Source: Pseudoclavibacter sp. AY1H1 (lineage in GTDB: Bacteria > Actinomycetota > Actinomycetes > Actinomycetales > Microbacteriaceae). Taken from it: 64,000 nt of DNA. The translations under genes were made by a program, and so were the position numbers. Positions 1 through 8,783 of the stretch are shown here, one piece after another (position 1 is the stretch's first letter; each line of letters begins with the position of its first letter). The DNA is taken from NCBI RefSeq assembly GCF_002931055.1, contig NZ_PSXX01000015.1, positions 1-64,000 on the forward strand. The letters are read 5' to 3'. The notes beneath the pieces were generated by a model, which saw only the letters and a list, made by a program, of their open reading frames with translations, searched no databases and had not been told where the DNA came from.

Positions 1-51
1 CTGCTTGATCTCATCGAGTCCGGCGACGAGGCCGCCGCCCTCGCCTACGCC
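1..51. repeat. 51-bp inverted copy of an internal piece of the SDR gene at 622-672
   Basis: The first 51 bases are the exact reverse complement of 622-672, which lies inside the dehydrogenase gene on the opposite strand. Read forward they encode the same peptide (LLDLIESGDEAAALAYA), and then the match stops abruptly. This is either the broken end of a second, inverted copy of the dehydrogenase that lies mostly to the left of the window, or an inverted-end artefact of assembly. The sequence alone cannot separate these. Confidence 0.85.
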
Positions 52-64
52 TCCGCCTCCGCCA

Positions 65-199
65 ATGGGGCACTTTCACCCCACCTGCGCGCTCCACACG
101 GTGCGAAAGTGACCTACACGCGAGGCTGTGGGATATGCCCACCGACGATGGGCCACTTTCACCCCACCTGCGCGCTCCACACGGTGCGAAAGTGACCTA
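65..199. repeat. Two direct copies of a 52-bp semi-palindromic element
   Basis: Copies at 65-116 and 148-199 are identical except for one base. Each starts with CACTTTCACC and ends with GGTGCGAAAGTG, so each can fold into an imperfect hairpin. They lie just beyond the 3' end of the minus-strand dehydrogenase, so they may act as REP-like elements or transcription-end hairpins. No coding function is seen in 1-252. Confidence 0.8.
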
Positions 200-252
200 T
201 CGGCGACGGTTGCCGACGCCCGCTGACGCCTGCCGACGCGAGCGGCCGCCAG

Positions 253-1038
253 TCAGACGAGCTCGGGGCGGCGGATGCTCTCAGCTCCGCCGTCGATGAA
301 GATGATCTGGCCAGTGACGTAGCCGTTGTCCTCGCTCGTGAGCCAGGCGAGGAGGTTGGACACCTGGCGGGGGTCGGCGGCCGGGCCTCCGTAGGGTGCC
401 GGGGCGCCAGCATCCAGTGCCGCTCGGCCCTCTTCGGTCTCGAGGGCCGCGGCGGTCATCGGCGTGAGGATGACGCCTGGGGCGACGGCGTTGAGCGCGA
501 TGCCGGCCTTCGCCCACTCGGCGCTCGGCGCGTTCTTGCGCACCCAGCGCGCGATGGAGAGCTTCGAGGTCGTGTAGAGCACCGACGAGCCGGTCGCGTT
601 GGCGGTCGCACCGAGCGAGTCGGCGTAGGCGAGGGCGGCGGCCTCGTCGCCGGACTCGATGAGATCAAGCAGCTGCCCGTCGACCTCCTCGAGGGCGGCG
701 AGGGACGCGACGACCGCGGCGCGTGGCGCGTCGGACTTCGCGAGCAGCGGCCGCAGCCCCTCCAGGGTCGCGACGGCCCCGAAGTGGTTCACGGCGACGG
801 TGACGGGGGCCGGGATGACGAGGCCCGCGATGGCCAGCACACCGTCAACGACTCCACCGCTGAGCTCGCTCGCGCGGGTGACGAGCGCCTCCCGGCCCTC
901 GGCGGTCGTGAGGTCGGCGTTGATGTCGGCGCCCTTGAGGTCGACGCCGATGACGGTGTGCCCGTCGGCGCGGAGCTTCTCGGCGGTGGCCTTGCCGATT
1001 CCGGAGGCGGAGCCGGTGACGACGTAGGTACGGGTCAT
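253..1038 (-). CDS. Short-chain dehydrogenase, 3-alpha-hydroxysteroid dehydrogenase-like
   Basis: 261-residue NAD(P)-dependent oxidoreductase of the classical SDR family. The cofactor motif TGSASGIG is at residues 8-15, and the catalytic set is S112, Y155 and K159 (YTTSK). The shortened first half and the extra segment before the active-site Tyr, followed by NAVAPG and PMT, resemble Comamonas-type 3-alpha-hydroxysteroid dehydrogenase/carbonyl reductase, but the substrate cannot be read. The ATG start overlaps the stop of the upstream TetR gene by 4 bases, so the two are translationally coupled and the TetR protein probably controls this enzyme. Fifty-one bases of the gene recur inverted at the left edge of the window. 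Confidence 0.88.
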   Translation of the reverse strand: MTRTYVVTGSASGIGKATAEKLRADGHTVIGVDLKGADINADLTTAEGREALVTRASELSGGVVDGVLAIAGLVIPAPVTVAVNHFGAVATLEGLRPLLAKSDAPRAAVVASLAALEEVDGQLLDLIESGDEAAALAYADSLGATANATGSSVLYTTSKLSIARWVRKNAPSAEWAKAGIALNAVAPGVILTPMTAAALETEEGRAALDAGAPAPYGGPAADPRQVSNLLAWLTSEDNGYVTGQIIFIDGGAESIRRPELV

Positions 1039-1628
1039 GAGGTTGGGTCCTTGTCTTCGTTGATGAGCCAGGTCGGGAGGAGCGCGAGCAGCTGCTGCTG
1101 CACGCGCTCGGTGGGTTCGGGGGCGTCGCTGAGCAGCCAGGCGGTGAGCACGGCCAGCGTGCCGCCGGCGACGTAGTCGGCCGCGACCTTCGGGTCGAGG
1201 CCCTCCGGCACGGTGAGCTGCATGGTGCCGAGGGCCTGGTCGGCGAACGCGGCGCGCACCGTCCGGTGGGCCTCCGTCGTCGTTCGGCTGCCGAGCACCC
1301 CTGCGTAGAGGGTGCGCCGCTTCGCGAACTCGGCGACGAGCTGCGACGTGGTCGCCCTCGCCGTCTCGATGGGGGTCGCGGCTGCGCGGAGTCGCAAATC
1401 GAGCGCCTCGATCTCGGCGAACACCTCGGTGAGGATGCGCACGGCAAGCGCGTCGAGGTCGCGGAACTGCGTGTAGAACGTCGAGCGACTCACGCCGGCT
1501 TCGGCGACGATCGCCGGCACGGTGACCTCCTCGCCGAGAGCCGAGAGGCGCTCGACCGCGTCGATGATCGCGGCCTGGGTGCGGGCTGGACGAGGGTCGG
1601 GCGAGCGGGGTGTGGCGGTCGTTGGCAC
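1035..1628 (-). CDS. TetR-family transcriptional regulator
   Basis: 197-residue regulator with an N-terminal helix-turn-helix at about residues 35-57 (AGVSRSTFYTQF) and a long helical ligand domain. The start is GTG at 1628. It is the first gene of a two-gene operon with the dehydrogenase. Its recognition helix is close to that of the TetR protein at 18976-19593 (GVSRSVFYTHF), and both genes have a nearly identical dyad just upstream of the start, so this is probably an autorepressor released by the dehydrogenase substrate. The effector is unknown. Confidence 0.9.
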   Translation of the reverse strand: MPTTATPRSPDPRPARTQAAIIDAVERLSALGEEVTVPAIVAEAGVSRSTFYTQFRDLDALAVRILTEVFAEIEALDLRLRAAATPIETARATTSQLVAEFAKRRTLYAGVLGSRTTTEAHRTVRAAFADQALGTMQLTVPEGLDPKVAADYVAGGTLAVLTAWLLSDAPEPTERVQQQLLALLPTWLINEDKDPTS

Positions 1629-1644
1629 ACCACAAGCCTAGCAA

Positions 1645-1667
1645 GTTTAGGACAGTTGTCCAGAAAA
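1645..1667. promoter_or_regulatory. TetR operator candidate
   Basis: The core GGACAGTTGTCC (1650-1661) has 5-base perfect arms. Read on the minus strand, the right half is TTTTCTGGACA, differing by one base from TTTTCTAGACA in the operator at 19612-19631. It lies 22 bases before the TetR start, a position suited to autorepression. Basis: seen in sequence; the binding itself is inference. Confidence 0.65.
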
Positions 1668-1777
1668 TGGACTCGCACGGTTGCGCACGCAACGCGGGAT
1701 CGGCGGGATCGGGCCGCCCGGTGCCCTAACGTGGTCGATGTTCCCTGATCGGCGAGTTCTCCTGGAGGCCACCTTCG

Positions 1778-2155
1778 ATGCCTGAGCAGCTGCCCCCGTG
1801 CCCGGAATGCGCGAGCGACCTCGCCTACGAGATGGGTGCGCTGCTGGTCTGCCCGATGTGCGGACACGAGTGGGCGCCGGGCGACGCCGACGCTGGCAGC
1901 GACCGCGACCGCGACAGCGACGCGGCACCGGCGATCAAGGATGCGGTCGGGAACGTGCTCGCCGACGGCGACTCCGTCACGATCGCGAAAGACCTGAAGG
2001 TCAAGGGCGCGGGCGGCGGAACCGTCAAGGTCGGCACGAAGGTCAACGGCATCCGCCTCATCTCCGACGGAGTCGGCGACCACGACATCGACGCGAAGGT
2101 GCCCGGCTTCGGGCAGATGCAGCTGAAGTCGAGCGTCGTCAAGAAGGTCGTCTGA
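1778..2155 (+). CDS. phnA: PhnA-family zinc-ribbon protein
   Basis: 125-residue protein of the PhnA (YjdM) family. The N-terminal zinc ribbon has C8/C11 and C25/C28 (CPEC, CPMC). The C-terminal half carries the family core DAVGNVLADGDSVTIAKDLKVKG. The family is named after phosphonate operons, but no phosphonatase activity has been established for it. An acidic linker of about 15 residues rich in RD/SD repeats separates the two domains and is longer than usual. The ATG is preceded by a TGGAGG ribosome site. It is apparently monocistronic and ends 15 bases from the convergent PLP-enzyme gene. Confidence 0.88.
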   Translation: MPEQLPPCPECASDLAYEMGALLVCPMCGHEWAPGDADAGSDRDRDSDAAPAIKDAVGNVLADGDSVTIAKDLKVKGAGGGTVKVGTKVNGIRLISDGVGDHDIDAKVPGFGQMQLKSSVVKKVV

Positions 2156-2170
2156 CCGGCCGCAGCCAAG

Positions 2171-3253
2171 TCAGTCGACCCAGGTGCCCGTGTCGAGGAA
2201 GCGGTGCATCCGCTCGAGGTGCGGCTCGAGGTCCCACCCCTGGGCCGCAACCCAGGCATCGTCGTAGTACGTGTTCGCGTAGCGCGCTCCCCCGTCGCAG
2301 ATGAGTGTCACGACGCTGCCCTGCTCCCCCGCGGCGAGCATGCGGGCGATGATCTGGAACGCGCCGACGAGGTTCGTTCCCGTCGATCCGCCCGCCCAGT
2401 GCTGCGTCTTCTCGCGGAGCACGCGGATCGCCGCGACCGAGGCCGCATCCGGCACCTGGATCATGTCGTCGATGACCGTCTCGATGAACGACGGCTCCAC
2501 GCGCGGGCGTCCGATGCCCTCGATCTTGGACCCCCGGCCGGTCGCGTGGCTGCGGTCGCCCGTCTTCCAGGCCTCGTAGAACGCCGACCCCTCGGGGTCG
2601 ACGACCGCGAGGCGGGTGTCGTGCCCGCAGTACCTGGCGTAGCGACCGAAGGTGGCGGAGGTGCCGCCGGTTCCGGCGCTGACGACGATCCAGCTCGGGA
2701 TGGGGAAGCGCTCGAGCGACATCTGCGAGTAGACGCTCTCGGCGATGTTGTTGTTCCCTCGCCAGTCGGTGGCGCGCTCGGCGTTCGTGAACTGGTCGAG
2801 GTAGTGCCCGTCGACGTCGGCGGCGAGGCGCTCCGCCTCCGAGTAGACCTGCAGTGGCTCGTCGACCAGGTGGCAGCGGCCGCCGTAGAACTCGATGAGC
2901 TCGATCTTCTCCGGACTCGTGGTTCGCGGCACGACGGTCACGAACGGCAGGCCGAGCATCCGGGCGAAGTACGACTCCGACACGGCTGTGGAGCCGCTCG
3001 ACGCCTCGACGAGTGTCGTGCGCGGCCCCACCTGCCCGTTCACGATGGCGTACAGGATGAGGGAGCGGGCGAGGCGGTGCTTGAGCGAGCCCGTCGGGTG
3101 CACCGACTCGTCCTTCAGGTACAGGTCGATGCCCCACTCGCGCGGCAGCGGGAAGACGTGCAGGTGCGTGTCAGCGCTGCGGTTGGCGTCGGCTTCGAGC
3201 ATCCGGATCGCGTTCTGCATCCATCGGCGGTCGGCTTCAGCTTCGTGTGACAT
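2171..3253 (-). CDS. PLP-dependent cysteine synthase-fold enzyme, Cds1-like
   Basis: 360-residue fold-type II PLP enzyme. The Schiff-base lysine is K58 in TGSLKHR, the substrate loop is SSGST (85-89), and the phosphate-binding loop is GTGGT (194-198). The long C-terminal part matches the actinobacterial L-cysteine desulfhydrase (Cds1) type better than O-acetylserine sulfhydrylase, so release of sulfide from cysteine or a related sulfur amino acid is likely. It lies 31 bases downstream of an ABC ATPase gene on the same strand and looks like the last gene of that operon. This points to a sulfur compound as the transported substrate, which is inference. Confidence 0.82.
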   Translation of the reverse strand: MSHEAEADRRWMQNAIRMLEADANRSADTHLHVFPLPREWGIDLYLKDESVHPTGSLKHRLARSLILYAIVNGQVGPRTTLVEASSGSTAVSESYFARMLGLPFVTVVPRTTSPEKIELIEFYGGRCHLVDEPLQVYSEAERLAADVDGHYLDQFTNAERATDWRGNNNIAESVYSQMSLERFPIPSWIVVSAGTGGTSATFGRYARYCGHDTRLAVVDPEGSAFYEAWKTGDRSHATGRGSKIEGIGRPRVEPSFIETVIDDMIQVPDAASVAAIRVLREKTQHWAGGSTGTNLVGAFQIIARMLAAGEQGSVVTLICDGGARYANTYYDDAWVAAQGWDLEPHLERMHRFLDTGTWVD

Positions 3254-3284
3254 CTCTTCAGTATGCCGGGCCGCGGCACCGTCA

Positions 3285-4055
3285 TCAGCCGCGGTGGATG
3301 AGGTCGAGGATCTCCGTGTAGTAGCCGTGGAACTCGGGGCTGCCGAGCACGTCGACCTCGCGGGGGCGAGGGAGGTCGATCGCGTACTCGGCCGCGACCT
3401 TGCCGGGGCGCGGGGTCATCGCGATGACGCGGTCGGAGAGGAAGACGGCCTCCTCGATGTCGTGGGTGATGAGCATGACCGTCATGCGGTGGCGCTCCCA
3501 GACCTCGGTGAGCAGCTCCTGCATGGTGCGTCGGGTGAGCGCGTCGAGGGCGCCGAACGGCTCGTCCATGAGGAGCACGTCCGGGCCGTAGGCGAGCGAG
3601 CGGGCGAGGGCGACGCGCTGCTGCATGCCGCCGGAGAGCTGCGCTGGGTACTTCGACTCGAAGCCCGTCAGGCCGACCTGGTCGAGCACGTCCCGAGCCC
3701 GGTCGATGCGCTGCTTCTTCGTCAGGCCCGGCTCGCCGTCGAGGGCGAAGACGACGTTGTCGATGGCGCTGAGCCACGGCAGCAGCGTCGCCTGCTGGAA
3801 CACGACGCCGCGGTCGCGGCCCGGCCCGAGGATCTCGTGGCCGCTGAGCGACGCCGTGCCGGAGGTGGGCGCCTCGAGGCCCGCGATGACGGAGAGCAGG
3901 GTGCTCTTGCCGCATCCGGATGCGCCGACGACGGAGACGAACTCGCGGTCGCCGAGCACGAGGTCGACGTCGGCGAGCGCGGTCACCTCGCCGAAGCGCT
4001 TCGTGACGTCGGAGACGACGACCTTGGGGTCGCGGAGGGCGGTTTCGACGGTCAT
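3285..4055 (-). CDS. ABC transporter ATP-binding protein, nitrate/sulfonate type
   Basis: 256-residue nucleotide-binding subunit. Walker A is GASGCGKS (44-51), Q-loop Q88, signature LSGGM (140-144), Walker B LLMDE (161-165) and switch H198. It belongs to the SsuB/TauB/NrtD group. Its ATG shares one base with the permease stop (TGATG), showing translational coupling. Together with the permease and the lipoprotein it forms a three-part importer energised in the cytoplasm. The exact substrate (sulfonate, taurine, thiamine precursor or other) cannot be told from the motifs. Confidence 0.9.
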   Translation of the reverse strand: MTVETALRDPKVVVSDVTKRFGEVTALADVDLVLGDREFVSVVGASGCGKSTLLSVIAGLEAPTSGTASLSGHEILGPGRDRGVVFQQATLLPWLSAIDNVVFALDGEPGLTKKQRIDRARDVLDQVGLTGFESKYPAQLSGGMQQRVALARSLAYGPDVLLMDEPFGALDALTRRTMQELLTEVWERHRMTVMLITHDIEEAVFLSDRVIAMTPRPGKVAAEYAIDLPRPREVDVLGSPEFHGYYTEILDLIHRG

Positions 4056-4894
4056 CAGACACGTCCCTTCAGGTAGCGGAAGAAGCGCCGACCGAGCCCG
4101 CGCATGACCTGGTCGAAGAGGAGGCCGAGGAGCCCGAGGACGATCACGTAGCCGATGATGAGGTCGGTCTCGAGGAAGCGCTGCGCCTGCGTGATGCGGT
4201 AGCCCATGCCCTCGGTCGCGGCGACGAGCTCGGCGACCACGAGCCAGGTCCAGGCCCAGCCGAGGCTGATGCGGAGCGCATCCCAGATGCGCGGGAGCGC
4301 GGAGGGGAAGACGATGCGGATGAGGATCTTGGTGCGGCTGAGGCCGAGCGTCGCGCCGAGGTTCTGGTACGACATGGGCACGCGCCGCACGGCGTCGGCG
4401 ACCATGAGCACCTGCTGGAAGAAGGTGCCGAGGAAGATGATGAGCACCTTCTGCGAGTCGTCGGTGCCGACCCAGAGGATGGTCAGCGGAACGAACGCGA
4501 CGACCGGCATGTAGCGGATGAAGTCCATGATCGGCTCGATCGCGGCCTCGACCCGCGGGATGGAGCCGCAGAGCACGCCGATGGGCACGGCGATGACGCT
4601 GGCCAGGAGGTAGCCGACCATGACGCGGTAGGTGCTGACGGCGATGTCCGACCAGAGCTGGCCGTTGACGCCCTGGTCGATGAGCTTCTCGGTGACCGCG
4701 ATCGGCGACGGCAGGAAGAGGGGGCGGACGAGGCCGCTGGTCGAGATCGCCGTCCATGCCGCGAGCAGCAGGATGAAGGTGATGACGGACGTGATGAGGT
4801 ACTGGCGCCTGGTGAGCGGTGCTCTGACCGGCTTCCGGCGTGCCCCGGTCGCGGGCTGCGTGCTCGCGACCGGGGCCGTGCTCTGAACTGCCAT
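4055..4894 (-). CDS. ABC transporter permease, SsuC/TauC type
   Basis: 279-residue integral membrane protein of the binding-protein-dependent transport permease family, with about six hydrophobic segments. The coupling-helix region, roughly residues 175-210, includes NLGATLGLSRTKILIRIVFPSALP, the EAA-like loop that docks on the ATPase. The N-terminus has a short basic, Pro/Ala-rich tail before the first membrane span. It is coupled to the ATPase gene by a one-base overlap and lies 69 bases after the binding-protein gene. Confidence 0.9.
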   Translation of the reverse strand: MAVQSTAPVASTQPATGARRKPVRAPLTRRQYLITSVITFILLLAAWTAISTSGLVRPLFLPSPIAVTEKLIDQGVNGQLWSDIAVSTYRVMVGYLLASVIAVPIGVLCGSIPRVEAAIEPIMDFIRYMPVVAFVPLTILWVGTDDSQKVLIIFLGTFFQQVLMVADAVRRVPMSYQNLGATLGLSRTKILIRIVFPSALPRIWDALRISLGWAWTWLVVAELVAATEGMGYRITQAQRFLETDLIIGYVIVLGLLGLLFDQVMRGLGRRFFRYLKGRV

Positions 4895-4963
4895 GGGGCT
4901 CTGGTCTCCTGTGGTTGCTGTGCGCCGGTGGCTACTGGTGCCGGGGGTGCTGGGTGCCGGTGG

Positions 4964-5965
4964 CTACTCGCCGCCGACGAAGGTGAGGTCGACGACGGAG
5001 GGGAGGTCGGTGCCGCCCGTGAGGATGCCGATGTCGGTGGCGACGCTGTCGACGCTGGGGAGGACGGTCTCGAGGTAGTGGCCGCCGAGCTCGGTGGCGT
5101 TCTCCTCGAGGGTGAAGAACTGCACGCCGTCGAAGGCGCTGTCGAGCGACTCGACGTCGCTGCCGATGTTCTCGGCGATGATCGCGCGCGCCGCGTCGGT
5201 GTCCGACTCGTAGAAGTCGATGGAGGGGCCCCACGCGTCGACGATGCCCTGCACGGTCTCGCCGTTCTCGGCGAGGTAGGTGTTGTCGACGACGAGGACG
5301 TCGCTGATGAGGCCGGCGTTCTCGGCCGCCGTGTAGATCTCGGTGATGTCGGGGCTGGAGGAGCGGGCCTCGGAGATGTACGGCTCGTAGGTGACGGCGA
5401 CGGGGACGCTGCCGCCGATGAGCGCGGTTGCCGCTTCGGAGGGGTCCATGGGGACGGGCTCGATGTCGTCGAGCGAGAGGCCGTTCTCCTGCAGCGCGTA
5501 GCCGAGGAGGAGGTTGCTGACGGAGCCTTCCTCGAAGGCGACCTGCTGGCCGGCCAGGTCGGCGACGTCGGTGACGCTGCCGTCGGAGAGGATGGCGTCG
5601 GCCGTGAGGGACGCGTCGAGCAGCAGCACGATGCTGACGTCGAGGCCCTGTTCGATGAACTGGAGCGCGCTGTGGCTTGCGACGTTCGCGACCTGGATGC
5701 GGTCGGCGGCGAAGGCCGCGGTCATGTCGGCGTCGTTCATGAAGTTCGTGATCTCGACCTCGACGCCGGCGTCGGTGAAGTAGCCGTTCTCCTGCGCGAT
5801 ATACCAGGGGCCGTAGCCGAGCCAGGGCTGGATGCCCATCCCGACGGCTTCCGCGTCGCCTTCGCTCGAGGCTGCCGAGTCCGCCGTGCAGGCGGTGGTG
5901 GCGAGCAGCGCGGCGCTCAACGCGAGAGCGCCCACGGTGCGGAGTGCGTTCTTGGTGGTGGTCAT
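4964..5965 (-). CDS. ABC transporter substrate-binding lipoprotein, SsuA/NMT1-like
   Basis: 333-residue exported binding protein. A signal peptide ends in LLATTAC with lipid-anchor Cys26, followed by an acidic linker and the NMT1/SsuA fold (GMGIQPWLGYGPWYIAQENG near residue 43). The ATG at 5965 is chosen because GGAAGGA lies 6 bases upstream and the signal peptide then starts correctly; a longer reading to 6037 has neither. It is the first gene of the minus-strand ABC operon and is divergent from the amidohydrolase gene, with 207 bases between them for control of both. Confidence 0.88.
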   Translation of the reverse strand: MTTTKNALRTVGALALSAALLATTACTADSAASSEGDAEAVGMGIQPWLGYGPWYIAQENGYFTDAGVEVEITNFMNDADMTAAFAADRIQVANVASHSALQFIEQGLDVSIVLLLDASLTADAILSDGSVTDVADLAGQQVAFEEGSVSNLLLGYALQENGLSLDDIEPVPMDPSEAATALIGGSVPVAVTYEPYISEARSSSPDITEIYTAAENAGLISDVLVVDNTYLAENGETVQGIVDAWGPSIDFYESDTDAARAIIAENIGSDVESLDSAFDGVQFFTLEENATELGGHYLETVLPSVDSVATDIGILTGGTDLPSVVDLTFVGGE

Positions 5966-6172
5966 GAGGGTCCTTCCGGGACGGATTCGCCGGGAGCGGC
6001 TTTGGTCAAGAATCGGCAGGTCCCGGGCGACAAGCAAATAGCGAGACTCGAAGCTCGAGATCCAAAAGAGAGATGCAATTGACCAGCAATATCGGCGAAA
6101 TGCATACGAAACATGCGGTGCTCAGTGTGGCGAGGAGCGTCGGTCACCGCGGCCGCGCGAGACGGGAGCCCC

Positions 6173-7801
6173 ATGGACGCCACCCTCTTCACGAACGGCA
6201 CGCTGTACCTCGGCTCGGGCGCCTTCGAGCGGGCGTCGCTGCTGGTCATCGGCGACCGGACCGTCGACGTGATCCCCGACGGCGGCGAGCTCCCGACCGC
6301 CGCGCACCTGGTCGACCTGGCGGGCGGGACGCTGCTCCCGGGGTTCCAGGACGCGCACGTGCATCCGCTGCTCGCGGGGCTGCAATCGCTCGGCATCGAC
6401 CTCAAGCCCGTGCACGACCGCGGCGAGTACCTGCGGCTCATCGCCGACTATGCGGCCGCGAACCCGACGGCGCCGGTGCTGACGGGCGGCGGCTGGTTCG
6501 GCGACGTCTTCGAGGGCGGGTTCCCGACGGCGGCCGAGCTGGAGGGCATCGACGAGCGGCCCATCATGCTGCACAGCCACGACGCGCACGGCATGTGGGT
6601 GAACACTGCGGCATTGCGGGCCGCCGGGATCGACAGGGCGACTCCGGATCCGGAGGGCGGCCGCCTCATCCGCGACGAACTGGGCCAGCCGACGGGCATG
6701 CTGCTGGAGTCGGCGGTCGCGCTGGTCGAGCACCTCATGCCGGCACCCGACGAGGCGCTGGTCGAGGCGGCCCTCGAGGCCGCGCAGCACGAGCTCCACT
6801 CGGTGGGGGTCACGGCGTGGCAGGACGCGGCCGTCGGCGATAGCGACCTCGGCCCGAACCCGCTCCCCGCGTACCTGCGCCTCGCAGCCGACGGCCGCCT
6901 GACCGCGCGGGTCGTGCTCGCGCAGTGGTGGGACCGTGCGCGTGGCGTGGAGCAGATCGCCGACTTCGAGCGCGTCCGGGCGGAGGCCGCGGAGGTGGGG
7001 GTGGATGCGGGCACCGTGAAGGTCATGATCGACGGCATGGTGGAGAACCACACGGCGTCGATGCTCGAGCCGTTCGAGGGGCACCCGGGAGACGTGGGCA
7101 TCGCCTTCCTCTCCCCCGAGGCGCTTGTCGAGCTGACGACGGCGCTCGACGCGGCCGACTTCCAGGTGCACTTCCACGCCGTCGGCGACGCGGCGACCCG
7201 GCACGCGCTCGACGCGGTGGAGGCGGCGATCCGCCGCAATGGGCGCCGCGGGAATCGGCACCACGTGGCGCACCTCGACCTGATCGACCCGTCCGACATC
7301 GCGCGGTTCGCGGAGCTCGACGTGGCGGCGAACATCACGGCGGTGTGGGCGCGACGGGACGAGGAGATCGTGCACCGCAAGCTGCCGCTCCTCGGCGCCG
7401 AGCGAGAGCTGACGCATTTCCCGTTCGGCGATCTGCATCGTGCGGGGGCGCGCATCGTGGGCGGCAGCGACTGGCCGGTGACGACGCCGAATCCGCTCTG
7501 GTCGAGTCGCACGGCCGTGACGCGCACGGGGCTCATCGAGGATCCGCACGCGATCGGCGACGGCGTGCTCACGCATCCGCTGCTCGGCGAGCAGGCCCTA
7601 CCGCTCGGGGTCGCGCTGGACGCGTACCTCGCGGAGGCGGCCTGGGTGAACCGGCTCGAGGGCGAGACGGGGCGGCTCGAGGCCGGCCGCCTCGCCGATC
7701 TGGTGTGGGTGGACGCCGACCTCAGCGACCTCGAGGCCTACGGTTCGGCGAGCGTGCGCCGCACGTACGTCGGCGGGGTGGTCGTCTACCAGGCGCCGTG
7801 A
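6173..7801 (+). CDS. Amidohydrolase family 3 protein, YtcJ-like
   Basis: 542-residue metal-dependent hydrolase. The N-terminal beta sandwich is followed by the metal motif HVH (62-64), a long TIM barrel with later metal histidines (HFHAVGD, HHVAHLD), a GGSDWPV motif and the C-terminal GRLADLVWVD strand typical of amidohydrolase family 3. Members cleave N-formyl, N-acyl or cyclic amides. The ATG is chosen for its GACGGGAG ribosome site; an upstream start at 6113 has none. It is divergent from the ABC operon, so it may process the imported compound, and its last 16 bases overlap the convergent LysR gene. Confidence 0.85.
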   Translation: MDATLFTNGTLYLGSGAFERASLLVIGDRTVDVIPDGGELPTAAHLVDLAGGTLLPGFQDAHVHPLLAGLQSLGIDLKPVHDRGEYLRLIADYAAANPTAPVLTGGGWFGDVFEGGFPTAAELEGIDERPIMLHSHDAHGMWVNTAALRAAGIDRATPDPEGGRLIRDELGQPTGMLLESAVALVEHLMPAPDEALVEAALEAAQHELHSVGVTAWQDAAVGDSDLGPNPLPAYLRLAADGRLTARVVLAQWWDRARGVEQIADFERVRAEAAEVGVDAGTVKVMIDGMVENHTASMLEPFEGHPGDVGIAFLSPEALVELTTALDAADFQVHFHAVGDAATRHALDAVEAAIRRNGRRGNRHHVAHLDLIDPSDIARFAELDVAANITAVWARRDEEIVHRKLPLLGAERELTHFPFGDLHRAGARIVGGSDWPVTTPNPLWSSRTAVTRTGLIEDPHAIGDGVLTHPLLGEQALPLGVALDAYLAEAAWVNRLEGETGRLEAGRLADLVWVDADLSDLEAYGSASVRRTYVGGVVVYQAP

Positions 7802-8727
7802 GGCGCCGTCGCATCCTGCTCGGCAACTGACTTCCTGCACTGGGCGGCGAAGAGCTCGGCCTTCTTGGTGAGCTGCCTCGAGCCTCCGGAGCGGGCGAGC
7901 ACGAGCTCGAGGGGCGGCAGGTCGTCGGTGATATGCAGGTGCCGCAGTTCGCCGCCGGAGTAGGTGGAGGCGACACGCGGCTGCTGGTTGAGGAGCGTGA
8001 ATCCGTGCCCGCTCCCGACCATGGCGCGCACGGCCTCGAAGCTCGCGAAGCGGTAGCGCACGTGGGGGCGGAGGCCGGCGCGCGTGAACCACTGGAGGAA
8101 GTAGTCGCGGCTGACGGGCATGTCGAGGAGCACCATGGGCAGCTCGGCGAGCTCGGCGAGGCTCACGCTGTCGCGGTCGGCGAGTGGATGGTGCACGCTG
8201 ACGGCCGCGTAGAGGGGAACTTCGGCGAGCACTTCGCGTTCGACGGCGGCGTCCAAGCCCAGGTCGTAGGTGAGGGCGATCTCGATGGCCTGGCTGGCGA
8301 GCGCATCCGGGACCTGCTCGGCGGTCATCTCGGTGACGTCGACGAGGAGTTCGGGATGCTCGTCGGCGAGTCCGCTGATGACGGATGGCAGGTAGAAGGG
8401 TGCGAGGGTGCGGAAGCAGCCGACGGTGAGGCGGCCGGCCGTGTTCTCGGGGCGGAGGGCGCCGAGGGCGTCGTCGACGGAGGCGAGGATGCCGCGCGCG
8501 CGGACGAGGAAGTCGGCGCCGGTCGCGGTGAGCTGCAGCCCCTTGGCGCGGCGGCGGATGAGGAGTTGCGCGCCGACGGCCGTCTCGAGGTTGGCGATGG
8601 CCGTGGAGACGGCGGACTGGGCGACGAACAGCTCGTCGGCGGCCCAGGTCATGCTGCCGTGCTCGGCGGCCGCCACGAAGTAGCGGAGCTGCGTGAGCGA
8701 GACGTCGCTGCGGCCTGGTGAGCGCAT
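7786..8727 (-). CDS. LysR-family transcriptional regulator
   Basis: 313-residue regulator with an N-terminal winged helix-turn-helix at about residues 12-70 (MTWAADELFVAQSAVSTAIANLE) and a C-terminal co-inducer domain of the periplasmic-binding fold. It is convergent with the amidohydrolase and overlaps it by 16 bases, and it probably controls the amidohydrolase/ABC cluster. The 56 bases upstream are AT-rich compared with the rest of the region and would hold its promoter. Confidence 0.92.
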   Translation of the reverse strand: MRSPGRSDVSLTQLRYFVAAAEHGSMTWAADELFVAQSAVSTAIANLETAVGAQLLIRRRAKGLQLTATGADFLVRARGILASVDDALGALRPENTAGRLTVGCFRTLAPFYLPSVISGLADEHPELLVDVTEMTAEQVPDALASQAIEIALTYDLGLDAAVEREVLAEVPLYAAVSVHHPLADRDSVSLAELAELPMVLLDMPVSRDYFLQWFTRAGLRPHVRYRFASFEAVRAMVGSGHGFTLLNQQPRVASTYSGGELRHLHITDDLPPLELVLARSGGSRQLTKKAELFAAQCRKSVAEQDATAPHGAW

Positions 8728-8783
8728 GGCCCCTCGTTTCGAATATGTTACGGAGATATTGCCAACAGTTTTACATCTCTATT

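Noticed and set aside
253-1692. A single 479-codon frame covering the SDR and its upstream region on the minus strand
   Set aside because: The N-terminal part is Arg/His/Pro-rich shadow translation of the TetR gene in another frame. The SDR starts at its own ATG (1038) with TGSASGIG in the right place.
6087-8763. Shared word GCAATATC in the amidohydrolase/ABC promoter gap and upstream of the LysR gene
   Set aside because: Only 8 bases match and no T-N11-A dyad of convincing quality surrounds it. Chance is a fair explanation.
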